Of a DNA stretch of 64,000 nt, positions 51,317-59,909 are shown in pieces. Source of the DNA: Chloroflexota bacterium. Lineage in GTDB: Bacteria > Chloroflexota > Anaerolineae > Anaerolineales > Villigracilaceae. Below the pieces are notes generated by a model. It was not told where the DNA came from, did no database searches, and was given only the letters and a program-made list of their open reading frames with translations. The first letter of the stretch is position 1, and each line of letters opens with the position of its first letter. Location of the stretch: contig QMIW01000023.1 in the NCBI GenBank assembly GCA_024434165.1, positions 1-64,000 on the forward strand, given 5' to 3'. The translations under genes and the position numbers were made by a program.

Positions 51317-52621
51317 ATGAAAACCAGACGCCTTCTCCTCTTGTTGTTGGCTGCCTTTGCGTCGGCTCAGGCGGTCCTTGCCCAAAGCCGCGAGCCGGCC
51401 GCCGTCGTGCTGACGGCGGATGGTCCCATCATGCCGCCGATGCTGGAATACATCACACGCGGAATCGAAACGGCAGAGCGGCGCAATGCGGAGGTGTTGA
51501 TCATCCAACTCAACACGCCCGGCGGAAGTGTGGATGCGATGCTGAAGATCATCGCGGAGATCCGCGCAAGCAGTGTGCCGGTGGTGGTGTACGTGGCGCC
51601 GAGAAATGCAATCGCCGGGAGCGCGGGCGCGATGATCACGATGGCGGGGCACGCCTCTGCCATGGCGCCGGAGACTTCCATCGGCGCATCCAGCCCCATC
51701 AGCAGTTCGGGCGAGAACCTGAATACAACCGCCGATGTGAAAACCAAAGAGATCATCAAGGCTTCCATCCGCTCGTTCGTCACGCCGCGCGGCGAGGAGG
51801 CGTGGAAACTTGCCGAAGCGATGATTGACGAAGCCAAAGCCGCCACTGCCGATGAAGCCCTGGATGCCAAATTAATTGATTTCATCGCCGACGACCTCGA
51901 AGACCTGCTGCAGCTGCTGGACGGTTTCAGCGTCCAAATGGGGGACGGCGCGCGAACGCTCGAAACGACGGGCTTGGAAATTCAGGCTTTGGAGATGAGT
52001 TTTATCGAGCAACTCCTGCTCATGCTCACCGACCCGAACATCGCCTTCCTCCTGCTCGCCATCGGTGTGCAGGCGGTGCTGATCGAACTCTCCAGCCCCG
52101 GCGGATGGGTGGCGGGTTTCATCGGCGCGGTGTGCATCACGCTGGCGGTGTACGGCTTGGGTGTGCTGCCGGTCAACTGGTTTGGAATCATCTTCCTCCT
52201 CATTGCCTTTGTGCTGTTTGTCCTCGACATCAAAGCGCCCACGCACGGCGCGCTGACAACGGCAGGCGTGGCATCCTTCATCATCGGCGCGCTGGTGCTG
52301 TTCAACTCGCCCGGCACGCCGGACTTCCAGCGCGTGTCGGTTCCGCTCGTGGTCGGCACGGGCATCTTCCTCGGCTTGCTGTTCTTCGGCATTCTGATGA
52401 TTGCCCTGCGCGCGCAGCACAAACCGGCACAAATGGGGGGCGAATCCTACGTTGGGCAGGTGGGAACAGCCCACTCGTTCAGCGGCGATGCGGGACAGGT
52501 TCAGGTGGGCGCGGAGTTGTGGAGCGCAGAAAAAGCCCCCGATTCGGAACCCATCGGTAAGGGTGATAAAATCGAGGTCGTCGAAGTTCGAGGATTGAGA
52601 TTAATTGTCAAGAAAAAGTAG
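51317..52621 (+). CDS. NfeD-family membrane serine protease (ClpP-class)
   Basis: A 434-residue long-form NfeD. A signal peptide ([20 protein letters not shown], about 1-23) is followed by a ClpP-fold protease domain. [12 protein letters not shown] is near 64-75, the nucleophile Ser102 is in AGSAGAMI, and Lys142 or Lys144 matches the general base of PH1510-type enzymes. Four to five helices follow (about 230-360), then a soluble OB-fold tail (about 375-434) ending with Lys residues. It usually partners a stomatin-like protein, none of which is here. The stop codon lies in a dispersed palindrome. An ATG 12 bases upstream is an alternative. Confidence 0.9.
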   Translation: MKTRRLLLLLLAAFASAQAVLAQSREPAAVVLTADGPIMPPMLEYITRGIETAERRNAEVLIIQLNTPGGSVDAMLKIIAEIRASSVPVVVYVAPRNAIAGSAGAMITMAGHASAMAPETSIGASSPISSSGENLNTTADVKTKEIIKASIRSFVTPRGEEAWKLAEAMIDEAKAATADEALDAKLIDFIADDLEDLLQLLDGFSVQMGDGARTLETTGLEIQALEMSFIEQLLLMLTDPNIAFLLLAIGVQAVLIELSSPGGWVAGFIGAVCITLAVYGLGVLPVNWFGIIFLLIAFVLFVLDIKAPTHGALTTAGVASFIIGALVLFNSPGTPDFQRVSVPLVVGTGIFLGLLFFGILMIALRAQHKPAQMGGESYVGQVGTAHSFSGDAGQVQVGAELWSAEKAPDSEPIGKGDKIEVVEVRGLRLIVKKK

Positions 52622-52643
52622 CGCAGGATTAATCTTGCGCTGC
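52618..52643. repeat. GCGCAGGATTAATCTTGCGC palindrome at the nfeD-lipA junction
   Basis: It begins at the nfeD stop codon (GTAG) and ends next to the AAAGG that serves as lipA ribosome binding site. It belongs to the family of 16926 and 22782. Confidence 0.8.
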
Positions 52644-52655
52644 GCAAAGGACCTT

Positions 52656-53603
52656 ATGACTGCCACACCCACCCGAGACCGAGTCTCCCCGCAAGCGGAT
52701 GCGCGTCCGCTCCGCCGACCGGATTGGATCAAAGTGCGCGCGCCCTCCGGCGAGACCTACGAATGGCTGCAAAGCCTGATGCGCAAGAAAGAACTGCATA
52801 CTGTTTGTGAAGAGGCGATGTGCCCCAACCTCGGCGAATGCTGGGGAAGCGGAACCGCCACGTTTTTGATGCTGGGCGATGTGTGCACGCGCACCTGCGC
52901 CTTCTGCGACATCAAACACGGCAAGCCTGCCCTGCTGGATTGGGGCGAAGCCGAGCGCGTGGCGCAAGCCGTGAAAGCCATGAACCTGAAACACGCGGTT
53001 ATTACATCTGTTAACCGTGACGAGAGGCGGGATGGCGGCGCTCCGATTTTTGCGATGGTAATTCGGAGAATTAGAGAATTGCTGCCGGGCTGTTCCATCG
53101 AAGTGCTGATTCCCGATTTCAAGGGCAGCATCGAAGCCTTGAAGATCGTCATGGATGCGCGTCCCGAAATTTTGAACCATAATGTAGAGACCGTGCCGCG
53201 GCTCTTCAAGCAGGTCCAGCCGCAGGACAATTACGAGTGGGCGGCAGCGACCCTTTCCAACGCCAAGAAACTCGACCCCGATGTGCTGACCAAATCGGGC
53301 ATCATGGTGGGCTTGGGAGAGACCATGGACGAGGTCAAAGCCGTGATGCGCGACCAGCGCAGTTGGGGGGTGGATATTCTCACCATCGGTCAGTACCTCC
53401 AGCCGAGCAAGAAGCACATGCCCATGGATCGTTACTACACCATGGAAGAATTTGCCGAACTGCGCGAATACGGCTATTCGATTGGATTCAAGTGGGTGGA
53501 GTCGAACCCGCTGGTGCGGTCGTCCTATCACGCCGCGGAACAGGTGCGGGCGTTGAGTGTGGTGCATCGCAAGTTGTATGGGGAAAGTGTCAGTAATCAG
53601 TGA
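52656..53603 (+). CDS. lipA: Lipoyl synthase
   Basis: A radical-SAM enzyme that inserts two sulfurs into octanoyl groups on E2 or H proteins. The 315-residue protein has the auxiliary-cluster motif C-x4-C-x5-C ([12 protein letters not shown]), the radical motif CTRTCAFC, the C-terminal RSSY serine (LVRSSYHA) and VGLGET. The start 52656 has AAAGG upstream. The last six or so codons (SVSNQ) come from a CAGTAATCAGTGAC repeat, so the original stop was probably displaced. LipB and LplA are not in the window. Confidence 0.96.
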   Translation: MTATPTRDRVSPQADARPLRRPDWIKVRAPSGETYEWLQSLMRKKELHTVCEEAMCPNLGECWGSGTATFLMLGDVCTRTCAFCDIKHGKPALLDWGEAERVAQAVKAMNLKHAVITSVNRDERRDGGAPIFAMVIRRIRELLPGCSIEVLIPDFKGSIEALKIVMDARPEILNHNVETVPRLFKQVQPQDNYEWAAATLSNAKKLDPDVLTKSGIMVGLGETMDEVKAVMRDQRSWGVDILTIGQYLQPSKKHMPMDRYYTMEEFAELREYGYSIGFKWVESNPLVRSSYHAAEQVRALSVVHRKLYGESVSNQ

Positions 53604-53610
53604 CCAGTTT
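53588..53610. repeat. CAGTAATCAGTGACCAG repeat at the lipA 3' end
   Basis: Short copies of the unit seen at 16811 and 45754. It contains the lipA stop codon. Confidence 0.65.
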
Positions 53611-53645
53611 GCCTCGCTGCTTTAATTGTATGAACTCGAAAGCCA

Positions 53646-54446
53646 ATGACTACCGATGAACTGACCAGTCAATTCCCAACCTTTCAGCGCGAACTCAAAT
53701 CCTTCGTCCTGCGCCTCACCGCCAGCATGCAGGATGCGGAGGACATTGTTCAGGAAACGTATCTCAAGGCACAATCGAAGATCGATTCGTTTCGCGGCGA
53801 CTCGTCGTTGAAGACCTGGGTGTTCAGCATCGCCTCGAATCTTGCCAAAGACCTGCTTCGCTCCAAAAAACGCTGGCCCGAAACCGTGACGGACATTTGC
53901 CGGGAGGAGACACTCAGCAACAGGGAATTTCTCCAGGAAGCCATGCACATCCGCGAAACGTCGCCGCAGGGGAATTTCGAAATCCGGGAGCATATCGCCT
54001 TCTGTTTTACGTGCATCGCCAAGTCGCTGCCGCTGGAGGGACATCTCGTCATTTTGTTGAAGGAAGTGTACGATTTCAAAGTGAAGGAAGTCGCCCAGAT
54101 CCTGCAGCTCTCCGAAGCCATGGTGAAATATCACCTGCACGTCAGCCGCAACAAGATGATGGACATCTTCGACGGGCGCTGTTCGCTGATCAACAAGCAG
54201 GGCATCTGTCACCAATGCACCGAGTTGAACGGACTCTTCAACCCGAAGCAAAAAGCGCAGGAGGAACTGATCAAGCTCGAGATGGTGCGCGCGGCGGAAA
54301 CTCGAAGCCGGGACGAGTTGTTCGACCTGCGGATGAACATCCTGCGGGAACTCGATCCGTTTACGTCGGGGGCGGCGGAATTGCAGTTGCATCATTTGGA
54401 ACACAATCGGCAGGTAATGGAAAAGTATTTGGGGGAAAACGAATAA
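53646..54446 (+). CDS. ECF-type sigma factor with C-terminal extension
   Basis: A 266-residue sigma-70 family protein. Region 2 includes MQDAEDIVQETYLKAQSKID and SSLKTWVFSIASNLAKDLLR. Region 4 includes LQLSEAMVKYHLHVSRNKM. The extension of about 85 residues begins RCSLINKQGICHQCTELNGLFNPKQ, with C-x8-C-x2-C that could bind zinc, and ends in helices. No anti-sigma factor is adjacent. The two following genes (SRPBCC and an unknown) are close behind and may be its targets or co-regulated partners. Confidence 0.88.
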   Translation: MTTDELTSQFPTFQRELKSFVLRLTASMQDAEDIVQETYLKAQSKIDSFRGDSSLKTWVFSIASNLAKDLLRSKKRWPETVTDICREETLSNREFLQEAMHIRETSPQGNFEIREHIAFCFTCIAKSLPLEGHLVILLKEVYDFKVKEVAQILQLSEAMVKYHLHVSRNKMMDIFDGRCSLINKQGICHQCTELNGLFNPKQKAQEELIKLEMVRAAETRSRDELFDLRMNILRELDPFTSGAAELQLHHLEHNRQVMEKYLGENE

Positions 54447-54495
54447 CTATCGTTTTCAAATCTCCAATCGTCTAAATAAGAAAGGAGATTTAAAG

Positions 54496-54951
54496 ATGAA
54501 TCAGATCAAAGCGACAACGACCAAAACCACCTTTAGCCGGGAAACAACCGTGAGCGTGAGCATCGAGGCGGATGTGTCCATTGTGTGGGCGCTGCTGACC
54601 CACGCCTCGGATTTCCCGCGCTGGAATTCCACGGTCACTTCGATCAAAGGTGAAATCAGAGAGGGCAGCACAATCGAACTCAAGTCCACGCTGGATGAGA
54701 AGCGGACGTTCAAGTTGAAGATCAAGGAATTCGTGCCGGAGAAACGCCTGGTCTGGGGCGATGCCATGGGGAACCGCGTCTACAGCCTCGAGCGGGGAGC
54801 GGGAGGCGTGCTCTTTTCCATGACGGAGAAGATCGGCGGTCCGTTGTTCCCGCTGTTCGCCGGGATGATCCCCTCCTTCGACGAATCGTTCGAGAAGTTT
54901 GCGGCGGATTTGAAGAAGGAAGCGGAAACGATCCAGCGTTCCAAAAAATAA
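54496..54951 (+). CDS. SRPBCC/START-superfamily protein
   Basis: A 151-residue helix-grip protein. VSIEADVSIVWALLTHASDFPRWN and SIKGEIREGSTIELKS, then FVPEKRLVWGDAM, are typical of polyketide-cyclase and dehydrase-like or Aha1-like members that bind hydrophobic ligands. AAGGAG precedes the ATG. It is 49 bases after the sigma factor gene and 66 before an unknown gene. The last 20 or so bases are duplicated downstream. Confidence 0.88.
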   Translation: MNQIKATTTKTTFSRETTVSVSIEADVSIVWALLTHASDFPRWNSTVTSIKGEIREGSTIELKSTLDEKRTFKLKIKEFVPEKRLVWGDAMGNRVYSLERGAGGVLFSMTEKIGGPLFPLFAGMIPSFDESFEKFAADLKKEAETIQRSKK

Positions 54952-55000
54952 ATGGCGCTCAGCCGCCGGGAGCCTAGAGATCCAGCGTTCCAGAGAATAA
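54930..55000 (+). repeat. Duplicated 22-base end of the SRPBCC gene
   Basis: GATCCAGCGTTCCAAAAAAT at 54930 recurs as GATCCAGCGTTCCAGAGAAT at 54979 (20 of 22 bases), each with an in-frame-like TAA. It looks like a short tandem duplication of the gene end. Confidence 0.7.
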
Positions 55001-55017
55001 GCCAAAGGAGAATCGAA

Positions 55018-55419
55018 ATGGAAAAGAGAACCAAAGACAATCCGTGGAAGTTGAAGACCCCTCCGCTGACATCGGACTACGAAATGTATGTGGACGTGAA
55101 GGATGGCAGGGAAATCCTCGTCTGCACTGTCGGCACGACCGTGTTGCATTACGATTATCGTGCCATCAAAGACCTGCACGAGATGTTGAAAAAGCACGGC
55201 GATTGGATGGAATTGGGCAGCAAGGACGAGAAACAGGAAGCGGTTCCGGGCACCGTGGAGCACTGGGCGCGCTCGCCAAAAAATCCCATCGGCGGCTGGT
55301 ACGGACTCAAGAAAGGCTTTCGCGGCCGCTTCGCCATGTACATCCCGCCGTTGATGGAGGCGCTGGGACTGGCGGAAGTGGAGCATAACGCGCGGAATAA
55401 CAGGATGCGGGCAAAATAA
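55018..55419 (+). CDS. Uncharacterised 133-residue protein in the sigma factor operon
   Basis: A soluble protein with a basic N-terminus (KRTKDNPWKLKTPPLTSDYEMY), a central segment LVCTVGTTVLHYDYRAIKDLHEML and a C-terminal region FRGRFAMYIPPLMEALGLAEVEH. No transmembrane or signal segment is seen. I do not recognise a named family. AAAGGAG lies six bases before the ATG. The conserved spacing after the SRPBCC gene suggests a shared transcript with the sigma factor. Confidence 0.75.
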   Translation: MEKRTKDNPWKLKTPPLTSDYEMYVDVKDGREILVCTVGTTVLHYDYRAIKDLHEMLKKHGDWMELGSKDEKQEAVPGTVEHWARSPKNPIGGWYGLKKGFRGRFAMYIPPLMEALGLAEVEHNARNNRMRAK

Positions 55420-55452
55420 CAGCGGCTGAAAACGGGCGCAGTCGAATCCAGG

Positions 55453-55483
55453 ACCTGATGGGTGTTGAACACTCATCAGGTCT
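55453..55483 (+). terminator. Hairpin at the end of the sigma factor operon
   Basis: GACCTGATG...CATCAGGTC stem with GTGTT/ACAC extension and TTATT after. The T-run is weak. Confidence 0.6.
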
Positions 55484-55570
55484 TATTGACTCACCCTGCA
55501 CGAAAAACCGCCGGTTTTTTTACCCCTTCTTCATCCTTTCCTGACGGTTTAAAGGAGGATGTCTTCGTAA

Positions 55571-55701
55571 CTCACCTTATACGGCAGGGGCGGCCCAGAC
55601 ACGGTTTTTCAAAACTCTGGTGCAGGGCTACCCTTTCTTGCAGATTGGCTGCCTGATTTACCCAAACGGGTCGTCCCTGCGACAAAATCGCGTAAGGTGA
55701 G
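55571..55701. mobile_element. MITE-like element, copy B, with 7-base target duplication
   Basis: A 131-base element with ends CTCACCTTA and TAAGGTGAG, exact inverses. TTCGTAA flanks it on both sides (55564-55570, 55702-55708). Its body matches the element at 7901 in reverse orientation. It lies upstream of the phn operon and has no ORF of note. Confidence 0.8.
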
Positions 55702-55765
55702 TTCGTAAGGTGAATAATAATTCCCTGATAGTGAATTTATTCCCCATTTTTTAAGAAATGCGCAC

Positions 55766-55794
55766 TTGTTAACCGTCATAACCTGCGGTATTAT
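55766..55794 (+). promoter_or_regulatory. Promoter of the phn operon
   Basis: TTGTTA, a 17-base spacer and TATTAT, about 66 bases before the phnD ATG. No clear Pho box was seen. Confidence 0.75.
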
Positions 55795-55859
55795 CACTCC
55801 GTCAGGGGCGGGTTTGCCCCATATACACACACCTACCCTATTTACAGAAAGAGGAGAAA

Positions 55860-56963
55860 ATGAATAAACGTTTCCTGTTTGTCCTGCTGACCCTCATCGT
55901 AACCGCCTCGATGATCCTCAGCGCCTGTGGTACGCCTGCCACAGAGGTCCCTCCGACCGAAGAACCCACCGAGGTTCCCACGGAAGAGCCGACCGCCGAA
56001 CCCACTGAAGAAATGCCCGCCATCGGTTCGCCGGAACACCCCATCAAGGTGCTGTTCGTCCCCTCTGTGGATGCGAACGTGATCGTGACCGGCGGTGAAG
56101 TGATGGCGAAGGCGCTCAACGAAGCCACCGGCTTGACCTTCGAAGTCAGCGTTCCGACCTCCTACGCCGCCACCATCGAGGAAATGTGCGCCTCCCCCTC
56201 GGACACGATGGCGTTCATTCCTGCCTTTGGCTACGTGCTCGCCAATGACCTCTGCGGTGTGGACGTTGCCTTCAAGGCTGTCCGCCGCGGCTGGGGCGTG
56301 TATTGGACCATGATCGTCGTCGCCCGCGACAGCGACATCCAGACGCTCGAAGACCTGAACGGCAAGAAGTGGGCGTATCCCGATGCGGGTTCCACCTCCG
56401 GTTTCCTCGTCCCGACCGTCATGTTCAAGGAAGCGGGCATTACCCCCGGTGAAACCCTCGAAGCCGGCGGTCACCCCGAAGCCGTGCGCGCCGTCTACAA
56501 CGGCGAAGCCGATTTCGCAACTGCTTTCTACAGCCCATGGGCTGCTCCCGAAGGCGCTGAAAAGTGGAAGATCGGCGACGACCCCGAAGTGCCTGTGGAT
56601 GTCAACTCCTGCGCGCTCAATGAAGACAAAAGCCAGCTGCTCTGCGAAGGCTACCGCGTCCTCGATGCCCGCGCCAACATCCGCGAGGAGTTCCCCGATG
56701 TGGTCGCCAAGGTCCGCATCCTGACCCTCTCGCCGGAAATCCCGAACGACACCCTGTCCTTCGGTCCTGAATTCCCCGCCGACCTGCGCGCCCAGATCGA
56801 AGAAGCCCTGGCGGCTTTCGCCCAGACCGAAGCCTGGGGTCAGTCCATCGGCAGCGAGGATTTCTATGGCTGGTCCGGTCTCGAACCCGCCACCGATGCG
56901 GATTACGACTTCATCCGCCTGATGGTGGCCGAATCCGGCACGACCATCGAATCCCTCAAGTAA
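55860..56963 (+). CDS. phnD: Phosphonate/phosphite ABC transporter substrate-binding lipoprotein
   Basis: A 367-residue binding protein. The lipobox LSAC gives Cys23; an acidic, repetitive Pro-Thr-Glu linker (about 27-53) is followed by a periplasmic-binding fold. VPSVDANVIVTGGEVMAKAL starts the domain, and YAATIEEMCASPSDTMAFIPAFGYVLAN and YPDAGSTSGFLVP match the PhnD family; the latter carries the ligand-binding Ser-Thr-Ser. AAAGAGGAG precedes the ATG. It is the first gene of phnDCE. Phosphonate, phosphite or phosphate ester uptake is likely; no C-P lyase is present here. Confidence 0.92.
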   Translation: MNKRFLFVLLTLIVTASMILSACGTPATEVPPTEEPTEVPTEEPTAEPTEEMPAIGSPEHPIKVLFVPSVDANVIVTGGEVMAKALNEATGLTFEVSVPTSYAATIEEMCASPSDTMAFIPAFGYVLANDLCGVDVAFKAVRRGWGVYWTMIVVARDSDIQTLEDLNGKKWAYPDAGSTSGFLVPTVMFKEAGITPGETLEAGGHPEAVRAVYNGEADFATAFYSPWAAPEGAEKWKIGDDPEVPVDVNSCALNEDKSQLLCEGYRVLDARANIREEFPDVVAKVRILTLSPEIPNDTLSFGPEFPADLRAQIEEALAAFAQTEAWGQSIGSEDFYGWSGLEPATDADYDFIRLMVAESGTTIESLK

Positions 56964-56984
56964 GAACCATTCCATTGAATCAAT

Positions 56985-57012
56985 TTCGGGCAGGGAGAAT
57001 TCCCTGCCCGAA
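56985..57012 (+). terminator. Intercistronic stem-loop after phnD
   Basis: TTCGGGCAGGGA/TCCCTGCCCGAA is a 12-base perfect stem, followed by CTGTCTTT. It may weaken read-through or protect the phnD mRNA. A TATAAT at 57040 may start phnC separately. Confidence 0.65.
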
Positions 57013-57107
57013 CTGTCTTTATCCGAACCGTTTTGTACTTATAATCAAGGGGCAACTTCTGAATGGCGATACTCCCCGCCACATTACATCAACAACGGGA
57101 ATGAATT

Positions 57108-57860
57108 ATGCTCCAGGTAAAAAACCTCACCAAAATTTATGAGGGCGGCGTGAAGGCGCTCGATAATGTCACCTTCGACGTGCCAAAGGGACAGTTCCTC
57201 GCCGTGATCGGTCTGAGCGGCTCCGGCAAATCCACCCTGCTGAGGTGCATCAACCGCCTGATTGACCCGACCGCCGGGCAAATCTTATGGGATGGCGAAG
57301 ACATCACCGCCGCCTCCCCGGAGGAAATGCGCCGCATCCGCCGCCGGATTGGGATGGTCTTCCAGCACTTCAACCTTGTGCATCGCTCCAGGGTGATCAC
57401 GAACGTGCTTGCCGGAAGGCTTGGGTACGTCAACCCGGCATGGAGCCTGCTCAACCGCTTCCCGAAAGAGGATGTTGAGAAAGCCGTCCGGCAACTGGAG
57501 CGCGTCGGCATTGCGGATAAAGCCAACCAGCGAGCCGACGAATTGAGCGGCGGGCAGCAGCAGCGTGTGGGCATTGCGCGCGCGCTCATGCAGGACCCGA
57601 AAATGCTTCTCGCCGATGAGCCGGTTGCCAGCCTGGACCCCGTCCTCGCGCACAGCATCATGAAACACCTGGAAGAAATCAACAAAAACGACGGCGTGAC
57701 CGTGCTGTGTTCGCTTCACTTCCTCGACCTTGTACATCGTTACGCAGACCGTGTCATTGCCCTCAACGAAGGCCGGCTGGTCTTTGAAGGCTTGCCGAAC
57801 GAAATAGACGACAGGAAATTCAAAGACATTTACGGCCGCGATGCCGAACGGGTGGGATAA
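57108..57860 (+). CDS. phnC: Phosphonate ABC transporter ATP-binding protein
   Basis: Powers the importer by ATP hydrolysis on the cytoplasmic side. The 250-residue protein has Walker A GLSGSGKS at 35-42, VFQHFNLV as the Q-loop region, signature LSGGQQQRVGIARAL and Walker B MLLADEPVASLD. The switch His is in CSLHFLDLVHRYADR. Sequence style matches PhnC. The stop is one base before the phnE ATG, so translation is probably coupled. Confidence 0.95.
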   Translation: MLQVKNLTKIYEGGVKALDNVTFDVPKGQFLAVIGLSGSGKSTLLRCINRLIDPTAGQILWDGEDITAASPEEMRRIRRRIGMVFQHFNLVHRSRVITNVLAGRLGYVNPAWSLLNRFPKEDVEKAVRQLERVGIADKANQRADELSGGQQQRVGIARALMQDPKMLLADEPVASLDPVLAHSIMKHLEEINKNDGVTVLCSLHFLDLVHRYADRVIALNEGRLVFEGLPNEIDDRKFKDIYGRDAERVG

Positions 57861-57861
57861 C

Positions 57862-59688
57862 ATGAAAAACAAAAAAGTATCTCCCTGGAAATCCCTCCAA
57901 ACCGGGCTGGCTGTCCTGCTGGCGCTCACCGTTTACGCCTACGGGTTCGAGATCACAAAAATCAACCTTGCCGAACTGCGCAGCGAACAACGCCGCGAAA
58001 GCCTCACGCGCGTCACCCGCGCGCTGGCGCAGCCGGATATCTTCGAATTTGAAAAGGAAGAGCAGGCATTCACTGCGCCCGTGTACGTGCCCTGTCCCGA
58101 AGGCGGCGCTTCCTTTGCCGAGCCGGATACCTCCGGCCCGTATGTCATCGTCACGCCTGGATGCGCCGAGCCGGGAGAAACCGTCACCGTGGAAGGATTC
58201 AACTTCTTCCCCAACGCCAGTGGACCCGTGCGCTTCGTTCCGGGCAACGACCCCGCCTATCTCGTTGAACTTGGCAACGATACCGCGCTGACCGATGCAG
58301 ATGGTCATTTTGCCGTCCAGATCGTCCTGCCCGACCGCACCAGCGAAGACGTCCAATACATCCGCGCCACGATGCGCCGGAATGTCGGCTTGCCCAAATT
58401 CACCGAAACCGCCAAACTTACCTGGGACAAAATCGTCGAGACCGTGTTCCTCGCCCTGCTGGCGACCACGCTGGGAACCCTGCTTGCCATCCCGCTCAGT
58501 TTCATCGCCGCGCGCAACCTGATGAAACCGGTGCGAAGCCCGCTCGCAAGTATTTCGTTATCCATTATCGGCTGGCCCCTCGGTATCGGGGCTGGGTACC
58601 TTTTTGTGAGCCAGATCGGGAAGGTCTCCGCATCCATCAGCACCATTCCGCTCAATCTGGTCAGCGTGATTGTGGCGCCGCTGGTCTTCTGGCTGGCATT
58701 CCGCTGGGCGATGCCGCAGGAAGAAACGGCAAGCGCGAGTCTGGGACTGCGTATCGCACGCCTGCTGGCTTTGTTTGCCGGTACGCTGGTCGGTCTGTTC
58801 GGGTTCTTCCAACTGGCAGAGTTGACCGCCAATATCAGCCTCGGCATTCGTGAAATGCTTGGTCCTGTCGGGTTCTTTGCCACCTTCCTTTTCCAGATCA
58901 GCGACATCCTGCGCGTGACCACACCCGCCATCGGCGCGCTTGCCGCGGGCGGCGCTTTGAGCGGTTTCCTCGGGCGTATCGGTCAGCGCGTCACAGAGAA
59001 GGGAGCCGCAGCGGGAGTCAAAGTCCTCAACATGGCGCTGGCTTCGCTGGCGGGGGCGACCATTTTCGGTCTGCTCGGCTGGCTGGTGGAATGGCTCTAC
59101 CAGATTGGCAGACCCATGTACACGCTGTATGGTCCCCTTGGAACGGGCGCTGCCCTGGGCTTGCTCCTGGCGATTTTCACCAGGGCAAAGAGCACCCTTC
59201 CGATAGGACTGGTGGTTTACACCATCACGCGCACGCTCCTCAATACCCTGCGTTCCGTCGAAGCGGTCATTATGGCGATTGTGTTCGTCATCGCGGTGGG
59301 CATCGGTCCCTTCGCCGGGGTGATGGCGCTTGGGCTGCATACCATCGTCAGTCTGGCGAAACTGTACTCGGAACAGGTGGAGAGCATCTCCGCCGGTCCG
59401 CTCGAAGCGGTGGAAGCCACCGGTGCGAACCGGCTCCAGACCATCATCTATGCAGTCATTCCGCAGATCATCCCGCCGTATATTTCCTACACCATGTACC
59501 GCTGGGACATCAACGTGCGCATGTCCACCATCATCGGCATCGTGGGCGGCGGCGGCATCGGCTTTGTGCTCATCCAGAACATCAACCTGTTGAACTACCG
59601 CGCCGCCAGCGCGCAGATGATCGCCATTGCCATCGTCGTCTCGTTCATGGATTACATCAGTTCCGTCATGCGCGAGAAGTACGTGTAG
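57862..59688 (+). CDS. phnE: Enlarged phosphonate ABC transporter permease PhnE with extracytoplasmic domain
   Basis: A 608-residue permease, about twice the usual length. One N-terminal helix (about 12-32) is followed by an extracytoplasmic domain of about 150 residues. This contains an IPT/TIG-like segment (VIVTPGCAEPGETVTVEGFN). The PhnE core starts at KIVETVFLALLATTLGTLLA, is split by about 230 residues with additional helices, and resumes at RTLLNTLRSVEAVIMAIVFV. The EAA loop (EAVEATGANRLQTIIYAVIP) is intact. It probably forms a homodimer that translocates the ligand delivered by PhnD. ATG 57862 was chosen over 57841. Confidence 0.88.
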   Translation: MKNKKVSPWKSLQTGLAVLLALTVYAYGFEITKINLAELRSEQRRESLTRVTRALAQPDIFEFEKEEQAFTAPVYVPCPEGGASFAEPDTSGPYVIVTPGCAEPGETVTVEGFNFFPNASGPVRFVPGNDPAYLVELGNDTALTDADGHFAVQIVLPDRTSEDVQYIRATMRRNVGLPKFTETAKLTWDKIVETVFLALLATTLGTLLAIPLSFIAARNLMKPVRSPLASISLSIIGWPLGIGAGYLFVSQIGKVSASISTIPLNLVSVIVAPLVFWLAFRWAMPQEETASASLGLRIARLLALFAGTLVGLFGFFQLAELTANISLGIREMLGPVGFFATFLFQISDILRVTTPAIGALAAGGALSGFLGRIGQRVTEKGAAAGVKVLNMALASLAGATIFGLLGWLVEWLYQIGRPMYTLYGPLGTGAALGLLLAIFTRAKSTLPIGLVVYTITRTLLNTLRSVEAVIMAIVFVIAVGIGPFAGVMALGLHTIVSLAKLYSEQVESISAGPLEAVEATGANRLQTIIYAVIPQIIPPYISYTMYRWDINVRMSTIIGIVGGGGIGFVLIQNINLLNYRAASAQMIAIAIVVSFMDYISSVMREKYV

Positions 59689-59710
59689 TTCGATTTGCAT
59701 CCCGTAAACA

Positions 59711-59750
59711 TGACTCACCCCGAAATTAAGTTTCGCGGGTGAGTTTGTTT
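59711..59750 (+). terminator. Terminator of the phn operon
   Basis: ACTCACCCCGAAA/TTTCGCGGGTGAGT stem, then TTGTTTTC. Confidence 0.8.
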
Positions 59751-59909
59751 TCGAGGATGATGGAACACAGACTAACTCAATGTCGCGGATTCTTTTGGGC
59801 TTTTCTGTTCCGCCTTGGCAACTTCCGTGCACCTTTCAAAATCGTTTTCAAACGGTTGGCAATTGTTGTATATAATAGGCGAAAAAATTACCCCCTTTGG
59901 GAGGAAACC

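Noticed and set aside
55842-56975. Minus-strand frame opposite phnD
   Set aside because: The plus strand has a lipobox, linker and PhnD motifs; the antisense frame is Gly/His/Arg-rich shadow.
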